A stretch of DNA of 43,342 bases from Clostridiales bacterium (GTDB taxonomy: Bacteria; Bacillota; Clostridia; Christensenellales; Borkfalkiaceae): the NCBI GenBank assembly GCA_015069505.1, contig SVIL01000004.1, positions 1 through 43,342 of the forward strand, written 5' to 3'. Below, one piece after another: positions 7,811 to 15,513 of this stretch. How positions within the stretch are numbered: the stretch's first letter is position 1; every line of letters starts with the position of its first letter. The translations under genes and the position numbers were made by a program. The notes beneath the pieces were generated by a model. The model did not search any database and had not been told where the DNA came from. It worked only from the letters and a program-made list of their open reading frames with translations.

Positions 7811-9037
7811 TTATATAACCCACTCGCCGTCCTTAAAGATAAGTATAGAACTGCCGTCCTCTTTTATACCGTGAACGTTTAGGTCGGGCGTACCTATCAT
7901 AAAGTCCACGTGTTCAACTGAATCGTTTACACCAAGGCTTTTAAGTTCTTTTACGCTTAACTTTTCCCCGTTATCGACAGTGGTTGGGTAACCCTTTCCA
8001 AGTGCTAAATGGCAACTTGCGTTTTCATCAAATAAGGTATTGTAGAATAAGATTTGGGATTTTGCTATGGGTGAGTTTTTGCCGATTAAAGCGACTTCGC
8101 CAAGGGATAGCGTGCCTTTGTCGGTATTTATAAGTTCTTTTAGAGTACCGTAACCTTTCTTTGCCGAAAATTCAACTATCTTGCCCTTTCTAAACTTAAA
8201 GCAAAACTCGTCGATAACTTGCCCGTTATAAGAGAGCGGAAGGGCAGAGTAAACAATGCCGTCAATCCTATCCTTGTGTGGTGCGGTAAAGACCTCTTCG
8301 GTGGGGATATTTGCAACGAAACCCACGCCGTCTTTTGCTAATTCTTTGGCGGAAAGCCACTTGTGATTATCCGCAAGCCCTACTTTTATATCCGTGCCGA
8401 GCGAGTTAGTAAAGTGCAAATACTTAAAGCGGTTGGCGTTCAAAAATTCCGCACGGCTTTCTAACTTGAAAATATGTGCCTGCCACTCTTTAACGGGGTC
8501 GTTTGAGTTTAGACGCATAGTTTTAATAATCTCGGCAAAAAGTTTGTTTTGTGGGTCAGCGTCGTTTGGAAAAACCTTTTCCGCCCAACCCTTGCTCGGC
8601 AGAGAAACCACACACCAACGAATACCGTTAGACATAACGCTATCAGAGAATTTTTTTAATGCTTTGCTTTTGGCTTTTTGTACTGCGAAAAGTTTTTCTG
8701 CGGGGATATCCTTAAACGCAAAGGGATCGTCGCTATCTATCGCTATATAACAAAAATTGTTTTCTACAAGATAGTTTTTACTATCCACAAACCATTTGGG
8801 TACTTCTTTAAGTGCGTCAACGCTTGCGTTTTCAAAGTTGATTTTATCCACGCTTTCGCACGACCAACGGATTTTAACGATTTTCGCACCGTGAAGGTAA
8901 GCCCTTTTGGCAAAAATTTCAGCGATATATGCGTTTTCAACGGGGCAAGCGATTTCTAAACCTTGATTTTTTTGTAGGTTTACGCCGATTTTTAGAACGA
9001 GGTCGGCGTACTTTGTCAAAATTTCAGTACTATACAT
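7811..9037 (-). CDS. Aminopeptidase of the M29 (AmpS/PepS/AmpT) family
   Basis: A 408-residue cytoplasmic metallo-aminopeptidase of the thermophilic M29 family, of normal family length. Metal-ligand regions can be recognised in order: IPTEEVFTAPH (first Glu), SLGEVALI (second Glu), NASCHLALGKGYP (His and Tyr) and VEHVDFMIGTPDLNV (His and Asp). The family removes N-terminal residues from short peptides and works as a dimer with two divalent metals. It is a single gene read toward the fumarate reductase operon. An AAAGGA site precedes the ATG on the minus strand, and a good promoter lies just upstream. The enzyme probably serves general peptide turnover; nothing links it to its neighbours. Confidence 0.92.
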   Translation of the reverse strand: MYSTEILTKYADLVLKIGVNLQKNQGLEIACPVENAYIAEIFAKRAYLHGAKIVKIRWSCESVDKINFENASVDALKEVPKWFVDSKNYLVENNFCYIAIDSDDPFAFKDIPAEKLFAVQKAKSKALKKFSDSVMSNGIRWCVVSLPSKGWAEKVFPNDADPQNKLFAEIIKTMRLNSNDPVKEWQAHIFKLESRAEFLNANRFKYLHFTNSLGTDIKVGLADNHKWLSAKELAKDGVGFVANIPTEEVFTAPHKDRIDGIVYSALPLSYNGQVIDEFCFKFRKGKIVEFSAKKGYGTLKELINTDKGTLSLGEVALIGKNSPIAKSQILFYNTLFDENASCHLALGKGYPTTVDNGEKLSVKELKSLGVNDSVEHVDFMIGTPDLNVHGIKEDGSSILIFKDGEWVI

Positions 9038-9071
9038 AATATATCCTTTCAGTAAATTAATTCTTATTTGT

Positions 9072-9100
9072 ATTTTACAAGTATTTTATAAATTCGTCAA
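9072..9100 (-). promoter_or_regulatory. Sigma-A type promoter of the M29 aminopeptidase gene
   Basis: Read on the minus strand: -35 TTGACG (9095-9100), 17-nt spacer, -10 TAAAAT (9072-9077). It leaves a leader of about 30 nt with an AAAGGA ribosome site. Confidence 0.65.
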
Positions 9101-9142
9101 GCGACAAATGGGAATAGTGAGTGCATAATTTATCGAAAAGTA

Positions 9143-9171
9143 TTGATTTTTAAGTCTTTTAAGTGTATAAT
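9143..9171 (+). promoter_or_regulatory. Promoter of dxs, giving a leaderless transcript
   Basis: -35 TTGATT (9143-9148), 17-nt spacer, -10 TATAAT (9166-9171). The ATG of dxs starts 7 nt after the -10 box, so transcription should start at or next to the A of the ATG. There is no Shine-Dalgarno site between them. Confidence 0.7.
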
Positions 9172-9178
9172 AAAGAAT

Positions 9179-10972
9179 ATGTCGTTATTAGAGAGTATAA
9201 AAACTTCATCTGACTTAAAAAAACTAAGTATTGCCGAACTTAAAGACCTTGCCGAGGAGATAAGGCAACGCATTTTGACGGTCGCAACCGCTAACGGTGG
9301 ACATCTTGCTTCAAACCTTGGCGTAGTTGAAACGACCTTAGCAATACATTACGTTTTTGATTTGCCCACGGACAAACTTATATTTGACGTTGGGCATCAG
9401 TGCTATGCTCATAAAATGCTTTCGGGTAGAAACGAAAGATTTGATTCTATCCGTCAAGGCGGTGGATTATCGGGTTTTCCGAATAAGGACGAAAGCGACT
9501 ATGACGTTTTCACCGTAGGACACGCAGGTACTTCTATAGCCCAAGGGCTTGGCGTATGTTCGGCAAGGGATGCTAACGACGAGGACTACTTCGTTTTGAC
9601 TTTGGTTGGTGACGGTTCTTTTATAAACGGGCTTAATTTAGAAGCCTTTTACGCAAAAACGTTTAAGCCCAAAAAGTTCGTCATTATTCTAAACGATAAC
9701 GGGATGTCGATTTCCAAAAACAAAAACGGGCTTTATAACTTTATATCCAAGAAGACTATCAGAAAGGGATATATAAAGAGTAAAGGGTTTATTAAAAAGG
9801 TATTTAAAAATTCGTTCGTCACTAAAATTTTGAGAAAGTTTAGGGGCGGGCTTAAACGACTGTTTAACCGCAATAATTATATAGAAAGTTTTGGCTTTAA
9901 GTACGTTGGATTAATCAATGGCAACGATATTGAAGATATGGTTGAGATATTGAAAGACGTTAAAAACGCCACCGACAACAAGGCTGTGTTCTTGCACGTT
10001 AAGACCACCAAGGGCAAGGGGTATAACGAGGCGGAAGAAAACGCTTCTATGTACCACGGCGTTGGTAAAGACCTTAAAGTTCAAGGCGGTGCTTTCTCGA
10101 AAGTCGTTGGCGAAACCATCTCTAAAATTATAGAGGGCGACAAGAGAGTCGTGGCTATAACCGCAGGTATGAAGGACGGCACGGGACTTAAAGTTGTTGA
10201 AGAAAATCATAAGGATAACTTCTATGACGTGGGCATTGCCGAAGAATACGCGGTTACTTTTGCGGGTGGGCTTGCTAAGGGCGGGCTTAAACCTATCGTT
10301 TGTATGTACTCTACCTTTTTGCAACGTTCGTACGACGAGATTATGCACGACGTATGCTTGCAAAATTTACCCGTAGTGTTCTGCGTGGATAGAGCGGGGT
10401 TCGTAGGTGCGGACGGTGCTACGCATCAAGGCGTGTATGATTTAAGTTACGCTTCACATTTGCCCAACCTAACCATTTTAGCCCCCACAACCAAGGAAGA
10501 AACTGAACAGGCTATCGAGTACGCTTTGTCAAAATCTTCGCCCGTGCTTATAAGATACCCTAACGATAAGACCATTGAAAGTAGAGAGTTCGTACCGTTT
10601 GAAAACGGTTGGGAAGAACTATCAGACGGCTCTGACACAGTAATTCTTGCGGTGGGACCACGTGCGGTTAATATAGGCAGAAAGGTTTTGTTAAAGACGG
10701 ATAAAAGCGTGGGGCTGTACTCGGCAAGGACGGTTAAACCTCTTGATGAAGCCGTGCTTAATAAGATTGCTGATAAGAAGATAATTACCATAGAGGAAAA
10801 CTGTATATCGGGTGGGTTTGGTGACGCAGTTATGCGGTATTACGCTTTGAAAAAAATAAACGCAAGCGTTATGCCTTTCGGTGCAAAAATCGGATTTACC
10901 GAACATTGCAGTATTGACGAACAGTTTAAGTTGAACGGGATTACCGTTGACGAGATACTAAAAGAACTTTGA
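9179..10972 (+). CDS. dxs: 1-deoxy-D-xylulose-5-phosphate synthase
   Basis: A 597-residue thiamine-diphosphate enzyme that condenses pyruvate and glyceraldehyde-3-phosphate, first step of the MEP isoprenoid pathway (and supply of DXP for thiamine and pyridoxal synthesis). Motifs seen: GGHLASNLGVVE near the N-terminus, VGHQCYAHKMLSGR, the ThDP motif GDGSFINGLNLEAF ending in NDNGMSIS, then the second-domain glutamate region DVGIAEEYAVTFAGGLA and the DRAGFVGADGATHQGVYDL block. The C-terminal transketolase domain is complete. The start at 9179 matches the family N-terminus (MSLLESI, compare LLE-I in homologues); an upstream in-frame ATG at 9143 lies inside the -35 box and can be excluded as the main start. 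No other MEP gene is close by. Confidence 0.95.
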   Translation: MSLLESIKTSSDLKKLSIAELKDLAEEIRQRILTVATANGGHLASNLGVVETTLAIHYVFDLPTDKLIFDVGHQCYAHKMLSGRNERFDSIRQGGGLSGFPNKDESDYDVFTVGHAGTSIAQGLGVCSARDANDEDYFVLTLVGDGSFINGLNLEAFYAKTFKPKKFVIILNDNGMSISKNKNGLYNFISKKTIRKGYIKSKGFIKKVFKNSFVTKILRKFRGGLKRLFNRNNYIESFGFKYVGLINGNDIEDMVEILKDVKNATDNKAVFLHVKTTKGKGYNEAEENASMYHGVGKDLKVQGGAFSKVVGETISKIIEGDKRVVAITAGMKDGTGLKVVEENHKDNFYDVGIAEEYAVTFAGGLAKGGLKPIVCMYSTFLQRSYDEIMHDVCLQNLPVVFCVDRAGFVGADGATHQGVYDLSYASHLPNLTILAPTTKEETEQAIEYALSKSSPVLIRYPNDKTIESREFVPFENGWEELSDGSDTVILAVGPRAVNIGRKVLLKTDKSVGLYSARTVKPLDEAVLNKIADKKIITIEENCISGGFGDAVMRYYALKKINASVMPFGAKIGFTEHCSIDEQFKLNGITVDEILKEL

Positions 10973-10978
10973 TAAAAA

Positions 10979-11006
10979 AATACCGTTTGCGATTGCAAAC
11001 GGTATT
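10979..11006. terminator. Terminator between dxs and HU
   Basis: Arms AATACCGTTTGC (10979-10990) and GCAAACGGTATT (10995-11006) with a GATT loop. On the minus strand it is followed by a seven-T run, so it is a strong terminator for the HU gene; on the plus strand the T-tract is weaker. Confidence 0.85.
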
Positions 11007-11024
11007 TGATTTATGACGTTTTTA

Positions 11025-11300
11025 TTAGTTGAAAGAATCTTTATAAGCCTTGCCAAATTTGAAGATAGGTGTTTTAGAAGCAGCGATAGAAATCTTTTCG
11101 CCCGTTTTTGGGTTAAAGCCTTCTCTTGCATCTTTAGATTTTAGTTCAAAAGTTCCAAACCCTGAGATTTGAATCTTTTCGCCGTTGTTAAGGGCTTCGG
11201 TAATTGCATCGATAACGCTATCAAACACAACGTTTGCATCCTTCAAGGTTATTCCTGCTTTGTTGGCAACAACTCTAATTAATTCACTTTTATTCATCAT
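11025..11300 (-). CDS. hup: HU family DNA-binding protein
   Basis: A 91-residue histone-like protein. It has the usual start (MNKSELIRVVANKAG), the beta-arm signature GFGTFELKSKDAREG followed by NPKTGEKI, and the C-terminal FKFGKAYKDSFN helix. HU dimers bend and compact DNA and support replication, repair and recombination. It has its own promoter and terminator, which is usual for this abundant protein. Two adjacent ATGs (11300 and 11297) are both compatible with the GGAGG site; the second gives a better spacing. The arm has DAREGFNP where many HU proteins have RAAREGRNP, a minor change. Confidence 0.95.
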   Translation of the reverse strand: MMNKSELIRVVANKAGITLKDANVVFDSVIDAITEALNNGEKIQISGFGTFELKSKDAREGFNPKTGEKISIAASKTPIFKFGKAYKDSFN

Positions 11301-11328
11301 AATTTCCTCCGAAAATATTATTAAAATT

Positions 11329-11356
11329 ATTATACCATATAAAAAAAATATTTCAA
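11329..11356 (-). promoter_or_regulatory. Sigma-A type promoter of the HU gene
   Basis: Minus strand: -35 TTGAAA (11351-11356), 16-nt AT-rich spacer, -10 TATAAT (11329-11334), then a leader of about 20 nt with a CGGAGG ribosome site. Confidence 0.65.
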
Positions 11357-11414
11357 CCCCTTTTTAAATTTTTTTGTCAAAATATGCAAAAAAACATAAA
11401 AAAACTCTTGATAC

Positions 11415-11443
11415 TTGACTTTTTTACGGTTTTGTACTATTAT
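11415..11443 (+). promoter_or_regulatory. Promoter giving a leaderless transcript of the GldA-like gene
   Basis: -35 TTGACT (11415-11420), 17-nt spacer, -10 TATTAT (11438-11443), then 6 nt and the ATG at 11450. No ribosome site fits between the -10 box and the start. Confidence 0.7.
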
Positions 11444-11449
11444 TGCAGT

Positions 11450-12667
11450 ATGAATATTAAAGAAAGTAATCTAATCAACAAACTAAATCAATTATCCACC
11501 GATTACGCATCGAAAAAAAACTTACCCAAAGTAAAGTTTTACGGCGGAATTTACACTGAGATTTTGCAAAATATTATAACCGCTTATTATCCGTATTCAA
11601 AGGTTTGTCTTTTGGCGAGTGAGCGAACCTACCTTAAATACGGCAAAAACTTTTCGGGTGCGGTTAAAGGTGCGGGCGGACGGTTTGTTGGCATAACTTT
11701 GGACGTTTTGGGGCTAAGCGATATAGACGATGTTGCACCTCTGTTTAATCTGCCTGACGACGTAAGGATTATCGCAGTCTGCGATAAAGAACTTTTGGGT
11801 GTTGCCACTTATTTTGCCACCATACGCTCTTTGACGGTTATCTACGTTCCGTTTACGCTTGATTTATCCGTCGTTTATTCGCCCAAATTTAACTTAAAGA
11901 ACGGCGACGTGGTGGATAGGGTTAAACTTTCAGCCGAAAAGATAGTTATTTTGGATAATAATCTTATCGACGCTAAAACTATACCATCTACTTATTCGTT
12001 GGTTATAAGCGGACTCGTTTCGCTTGCCGATTATAGAATTTACACTACGGCTAACAAGATTAAACCAGATAAAGATTGTTACCTCTTAGCAAAAACTTGC
12101 GTAAACAAGGCGTACGGTGTTATCAAGGAAAAGCCGTCGGATAGGGCGGGTGTGCTAATGGAAGCCTCCTGTGGGTTTGGTATCGCAAACGCCGTCACGG
12201 GCGGTACGCTTAACGATTTTTCTGCGGTGGAACAGGCGTGTAGGCTGATTAAAAGTGAGAATAGAATACTTTTAAGCGAAAAGATTTTGGGGCTTTATTC
12301 GGTCGGGTTTAGTAGCGATAAGGATTTGTTGTTTACGCACGACTATCTTAAACGTTGTGAACACGTTTCGGATAAAACGGGCTACAACTTGTCGCAAATT
12401 GCCTCTGGGTTAGAAAGTCAGTCCCGCACTTATAAAAAATACGAGGGCGGATTAAAAAGCGTTTGCGAAAAAATAGGGGTAGAGTCAAAAGAAAACCTTA
12501 AACTTTTTGCATCTATTAAAAACACCTATTCAAAACTCGGTGGGAAGGATTCTGCCGCTAATAGCGAAGATATTAAAAACGCCGTGTATTATTCGGGCGA
12601 TACACCCTTTTATTCTAACGGGCTTTCCTGTTTAAGAGAGATAGGGGTCTTGGAAAATATTTTTTAA
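11450..12667 (+). CDS. Degenerate glycerol-1-phosphate dehydrogenase-like (iron-containing ADH fold) protein
   Basis: A 405-residue protein resembling the Gro1PDH/AraM/GldA dehydrogenases. Seen: an N-terminal Rossmann-like part (KVCLLASERTYLKYG), the PFTLDLSVVYSP segment that matches the conserved P-T-x-x-S-x-D-x-x-S-P substrate loop, a VKLSAEKIVILDNNLID strand, and a C-terminal end like the RxRxTIL helix region of Gro1PDH (YYSGDTPFYSNGLSCLREIG). The residues that bind metal and substrate in active members (the Asp in the AGIGD loop, and the His residues of SGEH and HG motifs) are not evident, so it may be a pseudo-enzyme or have a different chemistry. It is divergent from HU and stands alone. 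Family assignment is from my reading of weak motifs and needs structure-level comparison. Confidence 0.5.
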   Translation: MNIKESNLINKLNQLSTDYASKKNLPKVKFYGGIYTEILQNIITAYYPYSKVCLLASERTYLKYGKNFSGAVKGAGGRFVGITLDVLGLSDIDDVAPLFNLPDDVRIIAVCDKELLGVATYFATIRSLTVIYVPFTLDLSVVYSPKFNLKNGDVVDRVKLSAEKIVILDNNLIDAKTIPSTYSLVISGLVSLADYRIYTTANKIKPDKDCYLLAKTCVNKAYGVIKEKPSDRAGVLMEASCGFGIANAVTGGTLNDFSAVEQACRLIKSENRILLSEKILGLYSVGFSSDKDLLFTHDYLKRCEHVSDKTGYNLSQIASGLESQSRTYKKYEGGLKSVCEKIGVESKENLKLFASIKNTYSKLGGKDSAANSEDIKNAVYYSGDTPFYSNGLSCLREIGVLENIF

Positions 12668-12696
12668 TCGGTATATATCTTATATTTATTGTCAAT

Positions 12697-12727
12697 ACTC
12701 TCCTTGCAAAAGCAGGGGGAGTTTTTT
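12697..12727 (+). terminator. Intrinsic terminator that overlaps the ribosome site of the next gene
   Basis: An 11-bp stem (ACTCTCCTTGC, 12697-12707; GCAGGGGGAGT, 12712-12722; two G-T pairs) with an AAAA loop and a six-T run (12722-12727). The 3' arm is also the GGGGGAG Shine-Dalgarno site and the T-run is the spacer to the ATG at 12728. Confidence 0.75.
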
Positions 12728-13141
12728 ATGTTCAAAAAGTTGTGCTGTGTTGCAGTATGTATGGTGCTTGCGGGGTATTTGGCTATCTCGTACCGAACGC
12801 CTATCTTTGAAAGGTATTCGGATACTTTTACAGTCTATCTAAATTCCCCGTCCTCGCTCTCTACCGAGATAGCCGTGGACAGGTGGGATTTCCTTACGTT
12901 AAATAAAGTGTATGGCGAAAGTTTTGTGACGAACGCTGAGTTTGACCTTCAAAAACTCATCGACGATTTTTCCGCAAAGTTGGTGTTGACCGAAAGCGGT
13001 GGTGGAGTGATAAACTATTATTTTTATTCACCTATGATAAAGTATAAAAAATCCATCAAAAACCAAGCGGTGAATTTGCACGTAGCCTATCGTGGCGAGG
13101 TGTTAACGATAGGTTCGCCGATAATTTTTGGAAGTTTTTAA
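12728..13141 (+). CDS. Small exported protein of unknown function (possible YwmB-like)
   Basis: 137 residues from the ATG at 12728, selected for the GGGGGAG site at 12715-12721; the frame is open upstream to 12689 without a site. The N-terminus MFKKLCCVAVCMVLAGYLA is a signal peptide or a membrane anchor. The rest is a small beta-rich domain without recognisable catalytic motifs. It lies just before a SpoIIQ-like gene. In Bacillus, ywmB (a secreted protein of unknown role) sits near spoIID and spoIIQ, and a shortened YwmB-like fold is a possibility, but I see no motif that proves it. Expression is probably controlled by the hairpin that overlaps its ribosome site. Confidence 0.6.
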   Translation: MFKKLCCVAVCMVLAGYLAISYRTPIFERYSDTFTVYLNSPSSLSTEIAVDRWDFLTLNKVYGESFVTNAEFDLQKLIDDFSAKLVLTESGGGVINYYFYSPMIKYKKSIKNQAVNLHVAYRGEVLTIGSPIIFGSF

Positions 13142-13150
13142 TATTTATAC

Positions 13151-13180
13151 GTATAAAAAAATTTTTAGAGGGAATACATA
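13151..13180 (+). promoter_or_regulatory. Candidate sigma-F-like promoter of the SpoIIQ-like gene
   Basis: GTATA (13151-13155), 15-nt spacer, GGAATACATA (13171-13180). This resembles the sporulation sigma-F pattern (GYATA, 14-16 nt, GGRRANAMTW) with two mismatches in the -10 element. spoIIQ is a sigma-F target in Bacillus. The match is suggestive only in such AT-rich DNA. Confidence 0.35.
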
Positions 13181-13213
13181 GAGAAACAAAAATTTTTTAG
13201 GAGAAACAAAAAA

Positions 13214-13864
13214 ATGAAAAAAACACAAAAATTTTCTGAGTTTATCAAACGCAACTCTGCGTATTTCGTGCTTGCACTATGTATTATCGCAGTCGGGCTT
13301 TCTATAACCTTTGCGGTTATCAACGCCCCTAATCTTTCCGAGAACGGAAGCGGTGCTATCGACGTAGTTGACCCGACCCCCGAAGGTCCGTCAGACCCCG
13401 TTGTTGACCCTACGCCATCAGAACCAAGCACGCCCGTGGTAGAGACAATTACCTTTATTATGCCCGTTGCAAGCCCCGAAAGGACGAGTGTTTATTCGGA
13501 TACGTTGGTTTTTAACGGTACGTTAGGTAGGTATTCATCGCACAGCGGTATTGACTTTTTTGCGGATGAGGGTACGCCCGTTTACGCCGTTTACGGCGGT
13601 GTTATCGAGTCGGTTACTAACGACGTGATAAAGGGCGTAACGGTAATTATAGACCACGGAAAGGGGCTAAAAACCTTATATAACTCTTTGGCGGACGGCA
13701 TAGAAATTGAGGTCGGACAAGTGGTTGCAAAAGGGGATATTATAGGCGAAGTTTCAACCTCTAATCGTCAAGAATATAAGGACGGGGCACACTTGCACTT
13801 TGAAGTTTTTGAAAACGGTGAGTCGATAGACCCGGTAAAATATTTGACCATAGACGAAAAATAA
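13214..13864 (+). CDS. spoIIQ: Membrane-anchored M23/LytM peptidase-like protein, probable SpoIIQ
   Basis: A 216-residue bitopic protein: short cytosolic N-terminus, one membrane helix (about 16-38), a Pro-rich linker (about 50-76) and a C-terminal LytM domain. The zinc motifs look intact: H110-x3-D114 (HSGID) and H193-x-H195 (HLHFE). Size, topology and domain order are those of SpoIIQ, the forespore membrane protein that docks with SpoIIIAH across the engulfment space. Bacillus SpoIIQ has lost the first zinc ligand, while many clostridial versions keep it; this copy belongs to the latter type by its residues. A strong AGGAG site precedes the ATG, and a sigma-F-like promoter candidate is 30-60 bp upstream. 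A general cell-wall endopeptidase is the alternative. Confidence 0.7.
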   Translation: MKKTQKFSEFIKRNSAYFVLALCIIAVGLSITFAVINAPNLSENGSGAIDVVDPTPEGPSDPVVDPTPSEPSTPVVETITFIMPVASPERTSVYSDTLVFNGTLGRYSSHSGIDFFADEGTPVYAVYGGVIESVTNDVIKGVTVIIDHGKGLKTLYNSLADGIEIEVGQVVAKGDIIGEVSTSNRQEYKDGAHLHFEVFENGESIDPVKYLTIDEK

Positions 13865-13891
13865 ATATAGTATTATCATATAACTAAAAGG

Positions 13892-13934
13892 CTCTGAATA
13901 AATTTGTACTAAAACATTTATTCGGAGTTTTTTT
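13892..13934 (+). terminator. Terminator hairpin overlapping the ribosome site of the M1 peptidase gene
   Basis: Arms CTCTGAATAAAT (13892-13903) and ATTTATTCGGAG (13916-13927), one G-T pair, 12-nt loop, then seven Ts (13928-13934) and the ATG at 13935. The CGGAG Shine-Dalgarno site is inside the 3' arm, so the same element can end the spoIIQ message and hide the next start. Confidence 0.75.
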
Positions 13935-15389
13935 ATGCGTAAATTAAGTTTTGTGTTGTGCGTAGTACTTTGTCTATCCGTTTTTACCAACGTTTCTTGT
14001 AAAAGAAACGAGGATAAGATAACATTTTACGACATTGAGTTTACTTTATCGGATGATTACGTTTTAAGCGGTAGAGAGTGCGTAACCTTTTATAACGGCA
14101 CGGACAAGGCGTTTGAGGAACTTAAATTCAACATCTTTGGCAATGCGTTTAGAAAGGGTGCGACTTTCAACCCCGTATCCACCCAGTATCAAATATCTGC
14201 CTACCCCAACGGGCTTTCGTACGGTGAGATGAGCGTCAGCGAGGTGCTTGTGGGTGAGCGAAATTTAGAGTTTAATATTTGCGGTGTGGATAAAAATATT
14301 CTATCCGTAAAACTGCCTGAAGTGGTTTTCCCGAACGAGAGCGTGTGCGTTGAGATTAGTTATACCCTTAAACTTGCAAACGTGGTTGCAAGAACGGGGT
14401 ATAACGACAGCACTATAAACTTAGCCTCTTTTTACCCTATACTTTGCGGGATAGACGAGAACGGGTTTTACGAGTGCGTTTATTATTCGACGGGCGACCC
14501 GTTTTTTAGCGACGTTGCCGATTATAGGGTCACCGCTACCGTAAACGAAAATTTAGTTATTGCGTCTGCGGGGAAGGTGGAAAGTAGCGTTGTAAAAGAC
14601 CAAAAAATAACTTCTACTTATTCTTTAAAAAAGGCACGGTCGTTCGCAATGGTACTGTCAAGTGGGTTTGAGTGCGTTACCTCAACAGAAACGGGTACGG
14701 AAATCAACTATTATTACTATGACGATTCTTTTCCGCAAGAAAGCCTTGATTACGCTATAAAGAGCGTAAGACTGTTTGAAGATAAGTTTGGGGATTATCC
14801 GTACCCCACTTATACGGTGGTGCAGACCGAGTTCGTGCAAGGGGGTATGGAATTTCCGACCTTGGTTATGATAAGCGACGAACTTGAAAAAGATAGTTAC
14901 GGCGAGGTTATCGTACACGAAACGGCACATCAATGGTGGCAAAGCGTGGTCGGGAACAACGAGATTGAGTTTGGGTTTTTAGACGAGGGGTTAGCCGAGT
15001 ATTCGGTGGTCGTGTTTTACGAAAATTATCCCGAGTACGGCTTGACGAGAGAGAAGATGATAAAGTCCTCAGAGGATACGTATAAGGTGTTTTGCTCGGT
15101 TTACGATAAACTTTTCGGCTCTGTTAATACCGTTATGCTTAGACCGATAAAAGACTTTACCAGCGAATACGAGTACGTAAACCTATCATACGTTAAGCCG
15201 TGCATTATGTACGACTATTTAAGGCGGACGGTAGGGGATAAGACCTTTTTCGGCGGGCTAAAAAAGTACTATACCGACTACGCGTTTTCTAACGCTAAGC
15301 CCGACGATTTGGTAGGTACCTTTGAAAAGTTAGGGGCGGGCACTAACGGATTTTTTGATAGTTTTTTCACGGGGAAGGTCATAATCTAA
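13935..15389 (+). CDS. M1 family metallopeptidase, exported
   Basis: A 484-residue gluzincin peptidase. The zinc site HETAH is at 328-332 and the third ligand is E351 in FLDEGLAEY, with the usual 18-residue spacing; the exopeptidase motif appears as QGGMEFPT (in place of GAMEN). The N-terminus is a signal peptide ending near TNVSCKR; the Cys may be lipidated, although the -3 residue is Asn rather than Leu. It has the N-terminal beta domain and catalytic domain but lacks the long ERAP-type C-terminal domain of PepN. Probably a surface aminopeptidase supplying peptides. The ribosome site GGAG is buried in a hairpin (see upstream feature). Confidence 0.9.
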   Translation: MRKLSFVLCVVLCLSVFTNVSCKRNEDKITFYDIEFTLSDDYVLSGRECVTFYNGTDKAFEELKFNIFGNAFRKGATFNPVSTQYQISAYPNGLSYGEMSVSEVLVGERNLEFNICGVDKNILSVKLPEVVFPNESVCVEISYTLKLANVVARTGYNDSTINLASFYPILCGIDENGFYECVYYSTGDPFFSDVADYRVTATVNENLVIASAGKVESSVVKDQKITSTYSLKKARSFAMVLSSGFECVTSTETGTEINYYYYDDSFPQESLDYAIKSVRLFEDKFGDYPYPTYTVVQTEFVQGGMEFPTLVMISDELEKDSYGEVIVHETAHQWWQSVVGNNEIEFGFLDEGLAEYSVVVFYENYPEYGLTREKMIKSSEDTYKVFCSVYDKLFGSVNTVMLRPIKDFTSEYEYVNLSYVKPCIMYDYLRRTVGDKTFFGGLKKYYTDYAFSNAKPDDLVGTFEKLGAGTNGFFDSFFTGKVII

Positions 15390-15440
15390 GCGATAAATAA
15401 AAAAATATTCATATAAACCCTTTAAAATAAACTTTATTTA

Positions 15441-15469
15441 TTGACAAAGCTTTGTTAAAATGTTAAAAT
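15441..15469 (+). promoter_or_regulatory. Sigma-A type promoter of the LRR lipoprotein gene
   Basis: -35 TTGACA (15441-15446), 17-nt spacer, -10 TAAAAT (15464-15469). A small hairpin (GCGGATA/TGTCCGC, about 15484-15500) lies in the short leader ahead of the AAGGAG site. Confidence 0.7.
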
Positions 15470-15513
15470 TGTAAAGCATAATGGCGGATAGTATGTCCGC
15501 ATAAGGAGTTTTT

